A stretch of 64,000 nt of DNA from Microbacterium lacus. GTDB taxonomy: Bacteria; Actinomycetota; Actinomycetes; Actinomycetales; Microbacteriaceae. A model generated the notes under the pieces. That model ran no database searches and was not told the origin of the DNA. It worked only from the letters and a program-made list of their open reading frames with translations. Shown piece by piece: positions 49,866-58,437 of this stretch. Position numbers and translations under genes: made by a program. The stretch lies in the NCBI RefSeq assembly GCF_039531105.1, contig NZ_BAAAPK010000001.1, positions 248,001 through 312,000 on the forward strand, in the 5' to 3' direction. Position 1 is the first letter of the stretch, and the number at the start of each line of letters is the position of its first letter.

Positions 49866-51740
49866 TTAAGACCCAATCTCGAGCGCGGCCGTCACAGGAC
49901 GTTTCGGCGGGAGGAAACCGTATCGGCCGACACCGCGCTTCTTTGTAAAGACGACATCCACCGCCTCAGGACCAAGCGGCTCAGTCGGATCGAGGTTCTC
50001 CATCACGATTATCTGGCCGTCGAAGTTTCGCTGGATGTCGCGATAGAAGTCGCCGACGATCCCTGTCGGCAGCGATTCATCGAGCAACGCCGGCGAGTCC
50101 ACGTCGGGCGGTCGGTAGGTGACGAGCGGCGAGTCGAGCACGACGAAACCGGGGTGAGCGATGTCGCGGTCGAAGCAGTACTGCGCGAGACCGACTGTGA
50201 ACGCGGCGTGGAGAATCGCGCGAACGCCCTTGCCATGCGCGGAACGATATTGGTCGTCCGCGAGGACGTCCTGCACTGCGCGGTCGTAGTGGACGGAGGC
50301 CGCATCTGGGTATCCCCAGGCCTCGAGTCTCTTGGCGATCTCGCTGGAGAATTCGCGGAGAGCCGTGAGGTTCAGCCCGTCAGATATGACACTGGCATCG
50401 GCCTGGGTTGTGTCGATGATCGCGCTTCTTAGTCGGATCAGTTCTGAAGACTGCGCGTATAGCGCCAGCGACTTCTCGACGTCGCTCTTGACCGCGATCA
50501 GTTCACGCAGCGCGCCGTTACCGGGACTCAGGTCCTCATCGAGAGCCCGCAAGCTGTCTGCCAGCGCTTCCGACTCGACGGAAGCGTCATGTCGAGTGGA
50601 TCGGGCCTCGTCACCGCGTCGTGCCAGCTCATCGAGTGTGATTGTGAGATCTGCCCGGAGCGCCATGGTCTTGGCGATCTCAGTATCGACAGACTCCTCG
50701 AATGCGGTCCCATCGGCGCCGTGTGCATCGTTGTAGTGCTGGTCGGAAAGCTCCGCGCCGCAGAATTGACACGTCCCCGGCGTGAAGAAGCCAAGAAGTA
50801 CGCCGGCCTCTCGAATCGTCGCGAGTCTCTCCAGGTCAGAGTCATACTGCGCGCTGAGTAAGGCGAACCGACTCTGAAGTGCCCCAACCTCGGCGAGCTC
50901 CGTCCGCGCACCCCGCGCCTTCTCCTGCAATGCGCGGAGCCGATCTGCGAGGGTGGAGCGCTCCGCGAGGAGCACTTCGACGGAAGAGGTCTGGTCCTGG
51001 ATCGAGCCATTCAAGCGTGCCAGCTGATCGCGCAGCTGACTTTCCTCTGGGATCTCGGCGAGCTTCGCCTCAAGGTCACTGAGAAGCTGGTCGATCACCT
51101 CAACCTTCGCCCCGTTGGTACGAGCGCTCGCGGATGCGCCCTTTGAGGCCACGATGGAGGAATCATCCTCGGCCTCTAGGAGGAGTTTGAGTGTGGAGAT
51201 CTCCTTCGTCTTGGTGGTGTACTGACCGGTGATCGCGGGCGGCACATCGGATTGCATCGTCGTTTCGTCGATGATGCAGAAGTGAGCGAGGTCTCGGAAG
51301 CTCAGCGAGACCGTGACGCCCTGAGCGTTCTTGCGAATCAGTGCCTGCTCAAGGTCGAGTTGCTTGAGAAGGAACATCGAGAGGTTGGTCTCGTTCTTCG
51401 GGTTGTGCTTCGCCGCCAGGTCTTCGTCGGCGACCGGGAGCGGGCCACTTCTGATGTCCGAGTGAAAGAGCGAAAATGCGCCCCCGGCAGTGCCCCGCGA
51501 CAGCGTCACGACCTCCCCTGATGGGAGCGCGAGACCGAGCAGAACTGTTGAGTAGCCGGTTCGCTCGGGGATCTCCTTTAGCGACTTCGCACCGAGCATG
51601 TAGTCGATCGCCTCGACCATGAAGGACTTGCCGGTGTCTGACGGACCGCGCACGAGTGTAAGCCCCACGCCGAACTCCACCGTCGAGAGCGGTACGTTTG
51701 GGCCCCAGAGCGTGATGTGGACTAGCCTCAGCCGACTCAT
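49866..51740 (-). CDS. ABC-three-component system SMC-like ATPase (DUF3732-type)
   Basis: A 624-residue SMC/Rad50-like ATPase: Walker A GPSDTGKS (32-39), a coiled-coil (about 215-310), a CxxC zinc-hook-like CQFCG (324-328), a second coiled-coil (355-440), a signature-like HGKGVRAILHAAF (502-514) and Walker B/D-loop FVVLDSPLVTY (532-542). It is the sensor/motor of an ABC-3C conflict system. The ATG at 51740 overlaps the middle-component stop by 4 bases. Codon use is less G/C-biased than the surroundings. It should recognise invasion and license the effector. Confidence 0.85.
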   Translation of the reverse strand: MSRLRLVHITLWGPNVPLSTVEFGVGLTLVRGPSDTGKSFMVEAIDYMLGAKSLKEIPERTGYSTVLLGLALPSGEVVTLSRGTAGGAFSLFHSDIRSGPLPVADEDLAAKHNPKNETNLSMFLLKQLDLEQALIRKNAQGVTVSLSFRDLAHFCIIDETTMQSDVPPAITGQYTTKTKEISTLKLLLEAEDDSSIVASKGASASARTNGAKVEVIDQLLSDLEAKLAEIPEESQLRDQLARLNGSIQDQTSSVEVLLAERSTLADRLRALQEKARGARTELAEVGALQSRFALLSAQYDSDLERLATIREAGVLLGFFTPGTCQFCGAELSDQHYNDAHGADGTAFEESVDTEIAKTMALRADLTITLDELARRGDEARSTRHDASVESEALADSLRALDEDLSPGNGALRELIAVKSDVEKSLALYAQSSELIRLRSAIIDTTQADASVISDGLNLTALREFSSEIAKRLEAWGYPDAASVHYDRAVQDVLADDQYRSAHGKGVRAILHAAFTVGLAQYCFDRDIAHPGFVVLDSPLVTYRPPDVDSPALLDESLPTGIVGDFYRDIQRNFDGQIIVMENLDPTEPLGPEAVDVVFTKKRGVGRYGFLPPKRPVTAALEIGS

Positions 51741-52216
51741 GTGTGTTGTTCCTCACCTGCGAAGTTCTCGAACTCCTCCGCCCACCGGCCGGACACTTCT
51801 CGGATCGCCGAACGAAGCTCCTCGTCCGACAGCCCCCTGAATCGACCAACCACCCATCGCGCCCGTTCGGCGAGTGCACGAGCGTATGACGTTTCCAGCA
51901 GGCTGAGGAACGGGTGTGCACCCTCCGCCGCAATAAAGTGAATCCCGCCGGCGACTGCGCCCATCTCCACCAGGTCAACACGTGTGAGCACTTCGAGGCC
52001 GTGCGTGAGCTGCTGCCGCTTCACTCCGAGCTCACTGGACCGAATCGGGACTGGCGGGTGGAGGCTCGGCGGCCCCCCGAGATCCTCGCTATGCAGTAGC
52101 CCGTGATCCAGCAGGACCAGCTGGTTCAGACCCAGGCTGTCCGGGTATGCCTCGGCGAGAAGGGTCAGGACTCGAACGGCTGTCTCCAGAGGTCCATTGA
52201 GGGGGCTGAGCATCAC
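51737..52216 (-). CDS. ABC-three-component system middle component
   Basis: A 159-residue helical protein starting MLSPLNGPLETAVRVLTLLAEAYPDSLGLNQLVLLDHGLLHSEDLGG. The pattern and place between effector and ATPase fit the MC2 group of ABC-3C middle components, with an HTH-like LGVKRQQLTHGLEVLTRVDLVEM. It probably bridges the ATPase and the effector. GTG (52216) or ATG (52213) is the start, overlapping the effector stop. Confidence 0.75.
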   Translation of the reverse strand: MMLSPLNGPLETAVRVLTLLAEAYPDSLGLNQLVLLDHGLLHSEDLGGPPSLHPPVPIRSSELGVKRQQLTHGLEVLTRVDLVEMGAVAGGIHFIAAEGAHPFLSLLETSYARALAERARWVVGRFRGLSDEELRSAIREVSGRWAEEFENFAGEEQHT

Positions 52217-53385
52217 TCGACTCGCATCCAGGTCAGCCGATCCTCGTTCGCGAGTTGATGGCAGATTCCTTTGCGGTCATCAGTCTGAGAGATCGTGGTG
52301 AGAGCGTGCGAGCTCAAATCGACCTGCGTGGAGGCCTGGAGGACCTGCGTGAGTCGTTCCATCGAGGTGGCGTGGTCTGCCTCGGCAACTTCGATGACCC
52401 CGGAATGTACGTCGTCCTGCAGGGCCTCGAAGGTTCCGGGTGGGACAGCGTCACGCGCGTGCAGTCGGAGAGACTCGGCCGAGTAGAACGACTCACGCTG
52501 ACGTTGGAAATGTACGGCCAGCCTGGGCTGCGTGCGGATCGTCTCGAGCGTTAGGTCATCGGATGGTCGGGACTCGCGGTACACCTCCATGAGTTGTGCA
52601 ACGTATCGCGTCTCCGATTCGTGAATGGCTTCGGGAGCGCGCTTGGTTGCCGGGCGCGGCGGAAGCGGCCCGCCAAACCTGGCGACGTAGTATGCGGTCG
52701 CCCGATGCGTCTCGATGGCGTCGACCAGCTCAATTGACACAAACATCGCGAAGTCAGTTGCGGCGGCGAGCGTTCGTACTCGCTCCCGCAACTCCTGCTC
52801 GAGGCCCGCCGCGGCGCTCTTCGCGTTGTCCAGCTCCTTCAGAAACTTCTCACGCAGCTCGGTAGGCCTGCTGAGAAGACGGTTGAAAGCGGTGCCGCAC
52901 CCTTTCGGCGCGAGGAACGCGTAGCGGTCGGGGCGCTGGTAGTGACCTTCTTCAATCCCGACAAAGACCTTGAGCATCTCCGGGAACGCATCGGACCACG
53001 CCAGGGGTTTCGCATAGTGCTTCCCCTGGAAGCAATCCCAGCCTCCCTCAAAGCCATCTCTCGTCTTGAAGGCGGCGACGTCCGCGCCCTTGTCGTTCGA
53101 ACCACCGAGCCGCTTGATCTGGACGTAACTTGGGTGCAGTGCTGTCGCCCACTCCCGGATGAAGTGCTCCCACTCTTCTGGAGAGTAGAACGCGATTCGT
53201 TGCGCAGGCGTGACGGGAGGACCCGCTACGGAAGCGGGCGCGCTTGGCGGTTCAGGGGCGTCAAGGTCACTGAGCGAGGGCGGACCGGCATACAAGGAGG
53301 CAGCAAGGGGTTGCTCGTCTACCAAGTCGGCAGCCTCCTGTCTGTCTTCCGCAGGTCGGTAACCCGAAGCTCCACTCGGCCCCAC
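52213..53385 (-). CDS. ABC-three-component system effector: PD-(D/E)xK-like nuclease with ABC-3C C-terminal domain
   Basis: A 390-residue protein. The first 60 residues are low-complexity (Ala/Pro). A restriction-endonuclease-like core follows: YSPEEWEHFIREWATALHPSYVQIKRLGG (67-95), Asp102 in GADVAAFK, and WDCFQGKHY (116-124) with Gln120 and Lys122 in a QxK version of the (D/E)xK motif. The C-terminal half (about 180-390) is the helical domain that ties ABC-3C effectors to their ATPase. It probably cuts DNA when triggered. The GTG start at 53385 has no clear ribosome site, and the low-complexity part may not be translated. Confidence 0.78.
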   Translation of the reverse strand: MGPSGASGYRPAEDRQEAADLVDEQPLAASLYAGPPSLSDLDAPEPPSAPASVAGPPVTPAQRIAFYSPEEWEHFIREWATALHPSYVQIKRLGGSNDKGADVAAFKTRDGFEGGWDCFQGKHYAKPLAWSDAFPEMLKVFVGIEEGHYQRPDRYAFLAPKGCGTAFNRLLSRPTELREKFLKELDNAKSAAAGLEQELRERVRTLAAATDFAMFVSIELVDAIETHRATAYYVARFGGPLPPRPATKRAPEAIHESETRYVAQLMEVYRESRPSDDLTLETIRTQPRLAVHFQRQRESFYSAESLRLHARDAVPPGTFEALQDDVHSGVIEVAEADHATSMERLTQVLQASTQVDLSSHALTTISQTDDRKGICHQLANEDRLTWMRVE

Positions 53386-53632
53386 GCCGAGTTCGGTTCA
53401 GCCTACTTGGCGGTGCGCGCTGGCTCAGGTGTTGGGCGGCGCGTTCGGCAGTCCCTTTCAGGCAGTACTGGCGCGCGTGTACTTCGAGCTTCGAGTCGGA
53501 GCCGCTTCGATGGCTGCGCGGATCCGGCGTCGCCATCGAGCGGTCGGGCCCGTGTCCGCTCCTCGAGAGTGGAAGCGCTAATTGGCGGAGCTACGGTGGA
53601 CGTTGACACCTTCCCAGTGCATGGGGCAACGG

Positions 53633-54001
53633 ATGGATGAGCGCATTCGACGTGTACGCGAGTTCGTTGGAGACGCCCTGCAGGAGGGTGCGCGGCCGGC
53701 GAAAGCCGAAATCCGCGACAGCGCCCACCGAGAAGGGTTCACCAGTGCCGCGGGTATAACTCTGCGCCGCGTGGAGCATGAGCTCGACGCTTTGAGAAAG
53801 CGCATGAAGGGCGAGGGCCCAAAGTTGACTCAGGCGGATCTGGCGGTCGACGCGGAGCTGGAAGAGCTGAGGGCCGATACAGAGGCGGAATTCGACCGGT
53901 ACTGGCGCGGAAGCGGCATCGACTGGCGACCGCGGAAGCCCGTCGTCCAAGGAGTCGTCAGGCGCGTCCACGAACCCGAGGGTCTCGACGGTCTCAATTG
54001 A
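53633..54001 (+). CDS. hypothetical helical protein in defence island
   Basis: A 122-residue, highly charged, probably all-alpha protein (MDERIRRVREFVGDALQEGARPAKAEIRDSAHREGFTSAAGITLRRVEHELDALRKRMKGEGPKLTQ). It has no recognised family. An in-frame ATG at 53621 would add four residues. It is encoded opposite to, and between, the ABC-3C operon and the 824-residue gene. Confidence 0.5.
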   Translation: MDERIRRVREFVGDALQEGARPAKAEIRDSAHREGFTSAAGITLRRVEHELDALRKRMKGEGPKLTQADLAVDAELEELRADTEAEFDRYWRGSGIDWRPRKPVVQGVVRRVHEPEGLDGLN

Positions 54002-54149
54002 GCCGCTGTCACTGAGCCAGAGTCAGGCAGCGTCGCGGCTTAGAAGGCCCGGCGTTGCGGGCGTGCGCCCTGCTCGGCGCCGGTCCGCTTGAGTGCAGCG
54101 CACGACTGGGACGGTCGGCGTCCAGTCCGGCTCGAGCCGGACGATACAT

Positions 54150-56624
54150 CTAGGTGTTTCGGACCTCCGCTCCAGAGTGTTCGACTCCGCTCTGGCTCAA
54201 GGCGCTACTGCGCGACCGGCGACGAACTGGGTAGTCTCCCCAGAGTTGTGTGTAGGGGCTGTCGATCCGTCGTCGAAACCTCAAGACCTCGTTAGGTTCA
54301 GCGAAGACAGCGCCTGGAGCCACATACTGCGGAAGATCCAGTTCCGGTAGTCCGAGCCAGTCGTAACCTGACGGTCGGGTGACGACGTGTCGCGCGCCGC
54401 GCGGCGCGGCGAAGTAGTACTCGCTTCTTCCCCAGCGGTCATGAATCGCGTCTTCAAGCCGAAACTCCACCAGAGACAGGCCAGCCGCCTCAAGGGTCCG
54501 CAGGCTAATCTCTATCTCGCGAAGAGCGCTTTCAATTTGCTCAACGCCGCTCGCCGTCTTCCGATAGTGGTGATGCTCGTTGCGGATGTCATTGACTTTG
54601 CCGCGCTGGAGCGACCGGGAAATCTCGCGCATTTGCTCTGAGAGTCTCTCCCGCGCCCTGGCCGTCAGATTCAGATACGGAACCGAGTACTTGAAGGGGA
54701 ATCTCTTTAGCTCGCTGCCCCTTGCGTAGGCAGGGAAGTCTGTTTCTGAACGAAGGTAATCATCCGATCGCGCTTCGATCGCAACAAGCGACTTGGCGAG
54801 GAACTCAAAGCCGCGAATTAGCGTGTAGAGATCGAGCTTGTCCGAAAGGTAGTCGAAAGTCATGACGGAATCAGCCTGATCCGCCGCCTCCTGAACGAAC
54901 GACATCCCGCGCGCGTGATCGGCCTCCAAGCCATACTCGAATGGGTTTGGGTCTGTGGCGTGATCGTGACGAAGTGCCCAGGCGGAGAACGCAAGCGATT
55001 CGGCCAGATACCTTTCGAGCTCGCGAAAGAACTTGCTCGCAGTCCCGAGGAACTCCTCAGTTTCGCGCGAACCCGGAGTGTGCGACGCCTTGGCGAGCCC
55101 CGATAGCCGCTGGTGCAGGCGCCAGAACTCAGCTCGCGGATCCTCTTCATCGTGTAGCGGGTACCCGAGCTTCCACAGAAACCGCGCGACGAGCTCCTCG
55201 TCACTTCCCGAGAGCCCTTGCGTGACGCCAAGCCGCCTGGCGAGCTCCGTGACATGCACTCTCCGTGGCATTACAAGGCGCTCGATGCACTCCGCCGGAT
55301 CGGTGACCCGAAAGAAGGTGTCAAGTCGTTCGGCGAGCGTCTCACCCTCTATGTCTCGGATCTGCCACGCCAGTTCCTCAGCCTCTTCCAAGTCCTCGAG
55401 ATTTGTCAGGCTGCCTAGTTCGTGGCGGAGGCGAAGCATCGCGAACCCCTCGTCAGGAGAGGCGAATCGAAGGCCGTGGACGCCGAGCTCCGGCATCAAC
55501 CCAAACGCGCCCGACCTGCGATCTCGGTTTACAACCGGTCGGCGCACCTCGCCAGAAGGGACCGTGATCTCGCCTGACTCCACTAGTGCATCGAGTGCCT
55601 CGCGCAGGGGGACCTCACGCGCGAGTAGCGCAAACTGCATCAGTTGGGCGTGGTCAAGAGCGCCTACCGTCTCCACGGCTGCGTCCACGCGCAGGAAGTC
55701 CTCCACGTCCGAGCGCAGCTCGCCGGACGTGGTATCGAGCAGATGGGCCACGAGCGCTCGGAGTTCATCTGTGCTGAGGCCGTCCCCGACGAGCGTCGCC
55801 GCGACCCCGACGTGGGCGTCGCTGAACATGATCGCGGGTACGTCGCGGATCTCGTCGGCCGCGCTAAACCAGTCATTGGGCTTCTTGTCGTCATCGCCAA
55901 GGAAGCTGTTGAAGCGATCGCGATGCGCATTGATTCCCGCTGCGTCGCTTGTGCTCAGATGAACACGATGGACGAGGTCGCACATCGTGTCCGAGCAATG
56001 AAATGCTTGGATCCGGCGCCCTGAGTGAACCTGGCGCGTGGACCTCGAACGAAGCAGCCCGAATGGACCGGTAACGAACCTGCCGTACTGCTGGACTCCC
56101 GCCGGTGTTGCGTCGAGGAACCTCTGAGTCTCGCTGTAGGTGAGAACCGCCTGCCCCTCCTCGAACATCTCGGCGTAGACGTCGTAGGACTTGCGGCCGA
56201 ACTCGTAAGGGAATCTGATCTCGTCCTTCCTGATCTGCTCGCTTATGGCGGCGGCAAGCGCAGTGAGGTCAGTCTTTTCAAGATCGATGAAGAGGTCTTG
56301 TTGACCAATCGCCAGCGCACAGAGCAGTCGAGCCTCCTTCGGTGGAATCTTGTCCGCTCGGGCGGTCACCGCCTTCGTGAATACCTGGTCGCCCGCGGGT
56401 GCCAGGTGAATGGCGGAGTTGAGCTCGTCGGAAATCGTGTAATCATTGGCGATCACGCAGTCGGCGAGGACTCGCATCAGGTCAACGAACTCGACGAATC
56501 TCTCCTTCTGAGGCTGGCTCGGCAGCGCACGGGCAATGTCAGTTGGAAGTTCGCTTGTCAACTCAAGTTCCTCGATCAGCAGGTTGGGTCCTGGCGAGAA
56601 CTTATCGTCATGGGCCGACATCAC
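54150..56624 (-). CDS. 824-residue protein with C-terminal HEPN-like domain
   Basis: A very large, mostly helical protein of no family I recognise. The N-terminal two-thirds are helical with mixed character (LLCALAIGQQDLFIDLEKTDLTALAAAIS at 100-129; VPAIMFSDAHVGVAATLVGDGLSTDELRALVAHLLDT at 262-298). The C-terminal part has DIRNEHHHYR (679-688), where Arg681-Asn-Glu-His-His-His686 fits the HEPN ribonuclease Rx4-6H pattern, set among long amphipathic helices (655-715). It lies in the accessory island beside ABC-3C. It may be a stand-alone RNA-cleaving defence effector or sensor. A non-HEPN fold cannot be excluded. Confidence 0.6.
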   Translation of the reverse strand: MMSAHDDKFSPGPNLLIEELELTSELPTDIARALPSQPQKERFVEFVDLMRVLADCVIANDYTISDELNSAIHLAPAGDQVFTKAVTARADKIPPKEARLLCALAIGQQDLFIDLEKTDLTALAAAISEQIRKDEIRFPYEFGRKSYDVYAEMFEEGQAVLTYSETQRFLDATPAGVQQYGRFVTGPFGLLRSRSTRQVHSGRRIQAFHCSDTMCDLVHRVHLSTSDAAGINAHRDRFNSFLGDDDKKPNDWFSAADEIRDVPAIMFSDAHVGVAATLVGDGLSTDELRALVAHLLDTTSGELRSDVEDFLRVDAAVETVGALDHAQLMQFALLAREVPLREALDALVESGEITVPSGEVRRPVVNRDRRSGAFGLMPELGVHGLRFASPDEGFAMLRLRHELGSLTNLEDLEEAEELAWQIRDIEGETLAERLDTFFRVTDPAECIERLVMPRRVHVTELARRLGVTQGLSGSDEELVARFLWKLGYPLHDEEDPRAEFWRLHQRLSGLAKASHTPGSRETEEFLGTASKFFRELERYLAESLAFSAWALRHDHATDPNPFEYGLEADHARGMSFVQEAADQADSVMTFDYLSDKLDLYTLIRGFEFLAKSLVAIEARSDDYLRSETDFPAYARGSELKRFPFKYSVPYLNLTARARERLSEQMREISRSLQRGKVNDIRNEHHHYRKTASGVEQIESALREIEISLRTLEAAGLSLVEFRLEDAIHDRWGRSEYYFAAPRGARHVVTRPSGYDWLGLPELDLPQYVAPGAVFAEPNEVLRFRRRIDSPYTQLWGDYPVRRRSRSSALSQSGVEHSGAEVRNT

Positions 56625-56741
56625 GCGACACCGGGCCCGCGGTCGATCGCTCGCCGTGGTGGTCTGTCTCCCTTGAAGTGCGCTCCTTAGCCTCTGCGAC
56701 TAAACAACAGTCTGGTGAGCCAGTTCGATCGCGTCTTCTGA

Positions 56742-57029
56742 CTATCGCTTGCGAGCGCGATCAATTGCGGCCCCGATAGTTGAGACAATTCGCGGTAGCA
56801 GCTCGTCGATGAGTCCGCGCTCGAGCTGCTGCAAAGCCCACGGCAATTGATCAACAGGCTTTCGTGTCCAGAGGTCCTCAAGAAGCTGCCGTCCAACGCG
56901 ATGAGGATGACGACGGGGATAACACGCCCGCGCCGCTCGAACGATGAGGGGTGGCCCGATGGACCATACGATCACCGCGATCATGACGGTCCCGACGGAC
57001 TCCGGCGGAATGTGCATCAAGTCGCTCAT
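56742..57029 (-). CDS. small membrane-anchored protein in island
   Basis: A 95-residue protein with one N-terminal hydrophobic segment (about 11-34, SVGTVMIAVIVWSIGPPLIVRAA) and a basic, helical remainder (QLPWALQQLERGLIDELLPRIVSTIGAAIDRARKR). Its ATG overlaps the stop of the upstream DNA-binding gene by 4 bases. No family is recognised; it could be a partner in plasmid- or phage-like maintenance. Confidence 0.55.
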   Translation of the reverse strand: MSDLMHIPPESVGTVMIAVIVWSIGPPLIVRAARACYPRRHPHRVGRQLLEDLWTRKPVDQLPWALQQLERGLIDELLPRIVSTIGAAIDRARKR

Positions 57030-57232
57030 GACACGCCTACCGGTAGCACGAGGGCATCAGCTAGGTATGCGTCGAGCTGCGACTTCGTGAATCGGATATT
57101 CCGTCCATTAACCCGATAGTGCGCCAGCGCCTTCCTGGCGACGGCACGCTCGAGCTGACGCACCGAGAGGTGAATGTACTGGGCGGCTTCGGTGTAAGTG
57201 AGGAGCTCGGGGCTCGGCTCGTTAGTGGGCAT
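57026..57232 (-). CDS. excisionase-like helix-turn-helix (HTH_17) protein
   Basis: A 68-residue DNA-binding protein: LLTYTEAAQYIHLSVRQLERAVARKALAHYRVNGRNIRFTKSQLDAYLA is the HTH_17/excisionase pattern. The ATG at 57232 has AAAGG at 7 bases; the longer form begins with an unlikely TTG. Such proteins are common next to integrases on mobile elements, which supports the island's mobile origin, although no integrase is visible. Confidence 0.78.
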   Translation of the reverse strand: MPTNEPSPELLTYTEAAQYIHLSVRQLERAVARKALAHYRVNGRNIRFTKSQLDAYLADALVLPVGVS

Positions 57233-57280
57233 TTCGTGGCCTTTCAAGTGGTCTGATCGACCAGGCCCGAACGCCGACTT

Positions 57281-57940
57281 CTAAGCAGCAGACCCGGTCG
57301 CGGAGAGAATCGCGATCGGGCCAGGGGTGGGGGGAAGGGGCGCCGTAAGAATCAACACAGCGCTCGAGTGCGAAAAGACCGCACGCACTCGCGAACCGAG
57401 CGACCGGATGGCATTCGAGTGCGCACGCAGCGAGGACTGGGCCCGAACGATAAGCAGGCTGAGGGTCCTTCGAGTCTGGCGTCCTTCGGATCGCTCGCCG
57501 AGGCTTGCCCAGTGATCCCGCAGGGTACGCAGAACTTTCTTGAACAGACGTCGACTCTCGTCGTCAGTCCGCCCAGAGCGGGAGGAGAGAATCGCTACGG
57601 CATCTAGAATCGCCTCGCGCGTCGGGACGCTGAACGAAGCGTCCCGATTCTCGTCGGAAGACGAGTGGCCGAATGTATCGACGTCGCCCAACTCGAGGAA
57701 CGCCATCATTAGGTCGTCCGGGGTGATCTCGACGCGCTCAAAGGTTGGCGCAAGGATCGGGTCGTGCCGCTGACCGCCGCTCCCAAGAAGCGCAGGATCG
57801 ATGACTTCCTGCCAGCGTGCAGCGACGAAGAGTTCTCGAGCGTTCGGCCGGGAACCGCGGAGAACGTTGACTGCGCGAGCGTCAACCGCCGGGAACCGGA
57901 TGGCCGGTCCCGCGAATTGGTTCTGCTCGCACTGTCGCAT
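57281..57940 (-). CDS. hypothetical protein in island
   Basis: A 219-residue frame starting MRQCEQNQFAGPAIRFPAVDARAVNVLRG. The middle part (PDDLMMAFLELGDVDTFGHSSSDENRDASFSVPTREAILDAVAIL) has ordinary composition, but the C-terminus becomes Ser/Arg/Pro-rich. Codon use resembles the neighbouring island genes. No family is recognised, and it may be shorter than drawn or a decayed gene. Confidence 0.42.
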   Translation of the reverse strand: MRQCEQNQFAGPAIRFPAVDARAVNVLRGSRPNARELFVAARWQEVIDPALLGSGGQRHDPILAPTFERVEITPDDLMMAFLELGDVDTFGHSSSDENRDASFSVPTREAILDAVAILSSRSGRTDDESRRLFKKVLRTLRDHWASLGERSEGRQTRRTLSLLIVRAQSSLRAHSNAIRSLGSRVRAVFSHSSAVLILTAPLPPTPGPIAILSATGSAA

Positions 57941-58437
57941 GATTCGATTATAGATTCGTTGGTTCTTCAGTTATGGCTCACTGCTCCACCAGTTCCCGCC
58001 ATTTGCCGCCATCTCGAGAGCGCTCGGACCGCGCGGAGCATCGCAACTGAGGAGTCGGCATCGCGGGTGATGTGTACTCGCCTCGGTGTGCTTCAAGTGT
58101 GTTGAATCCGCTCGGCGCGATCACGACCGGAGTCGGTCCGCCTTGCCCAGTTGTTCAGATCGCGGAATCCACCCACTCTGAGTTCTCGAAAGCGACCCTC
58201 ATCCGAGCTGCGATTCTGCGCTTATCGATCGACGTTTCAGCAGCCACGCGGTCGCGGATACCCAGCACCCGACGCACCTGCCCGAAGCACGGTCCCTCAT
58301 CGCCCACTAAAGCACCCGCCGCCGCTCGCCCGCGATAGCAACGACAGTGATGCGCGTAAGACCCGCCCGCCACCGCGCCCGATCAGGGCGCGCTCAACGC
58401 AGGGACTGCACGAGCCAACGAGAAGATGGCGGCGCGA
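57941..58437. other. 497-base intergenic region between island and dnaB
   Basis: No open frame with a plausible start and composition was found on either strand. Base composition lies between that of the island and the flanking core. It probably contains the right boundary of the island, but no direct repeat is obvious by eye. Confidence 0.5.

Noticed and set aside
52942..53640. 232-codon plus-strand frame opposite the ABC-3C effector
   Set aside because: Ser/Arg-rich shadow; the effector on the minus strand has domain and operon support.
57941..58437. tRNA or attachment site at the island edge
   Set aside because: No cloverleaf or obvious direct repeat could be found by eye on either border.
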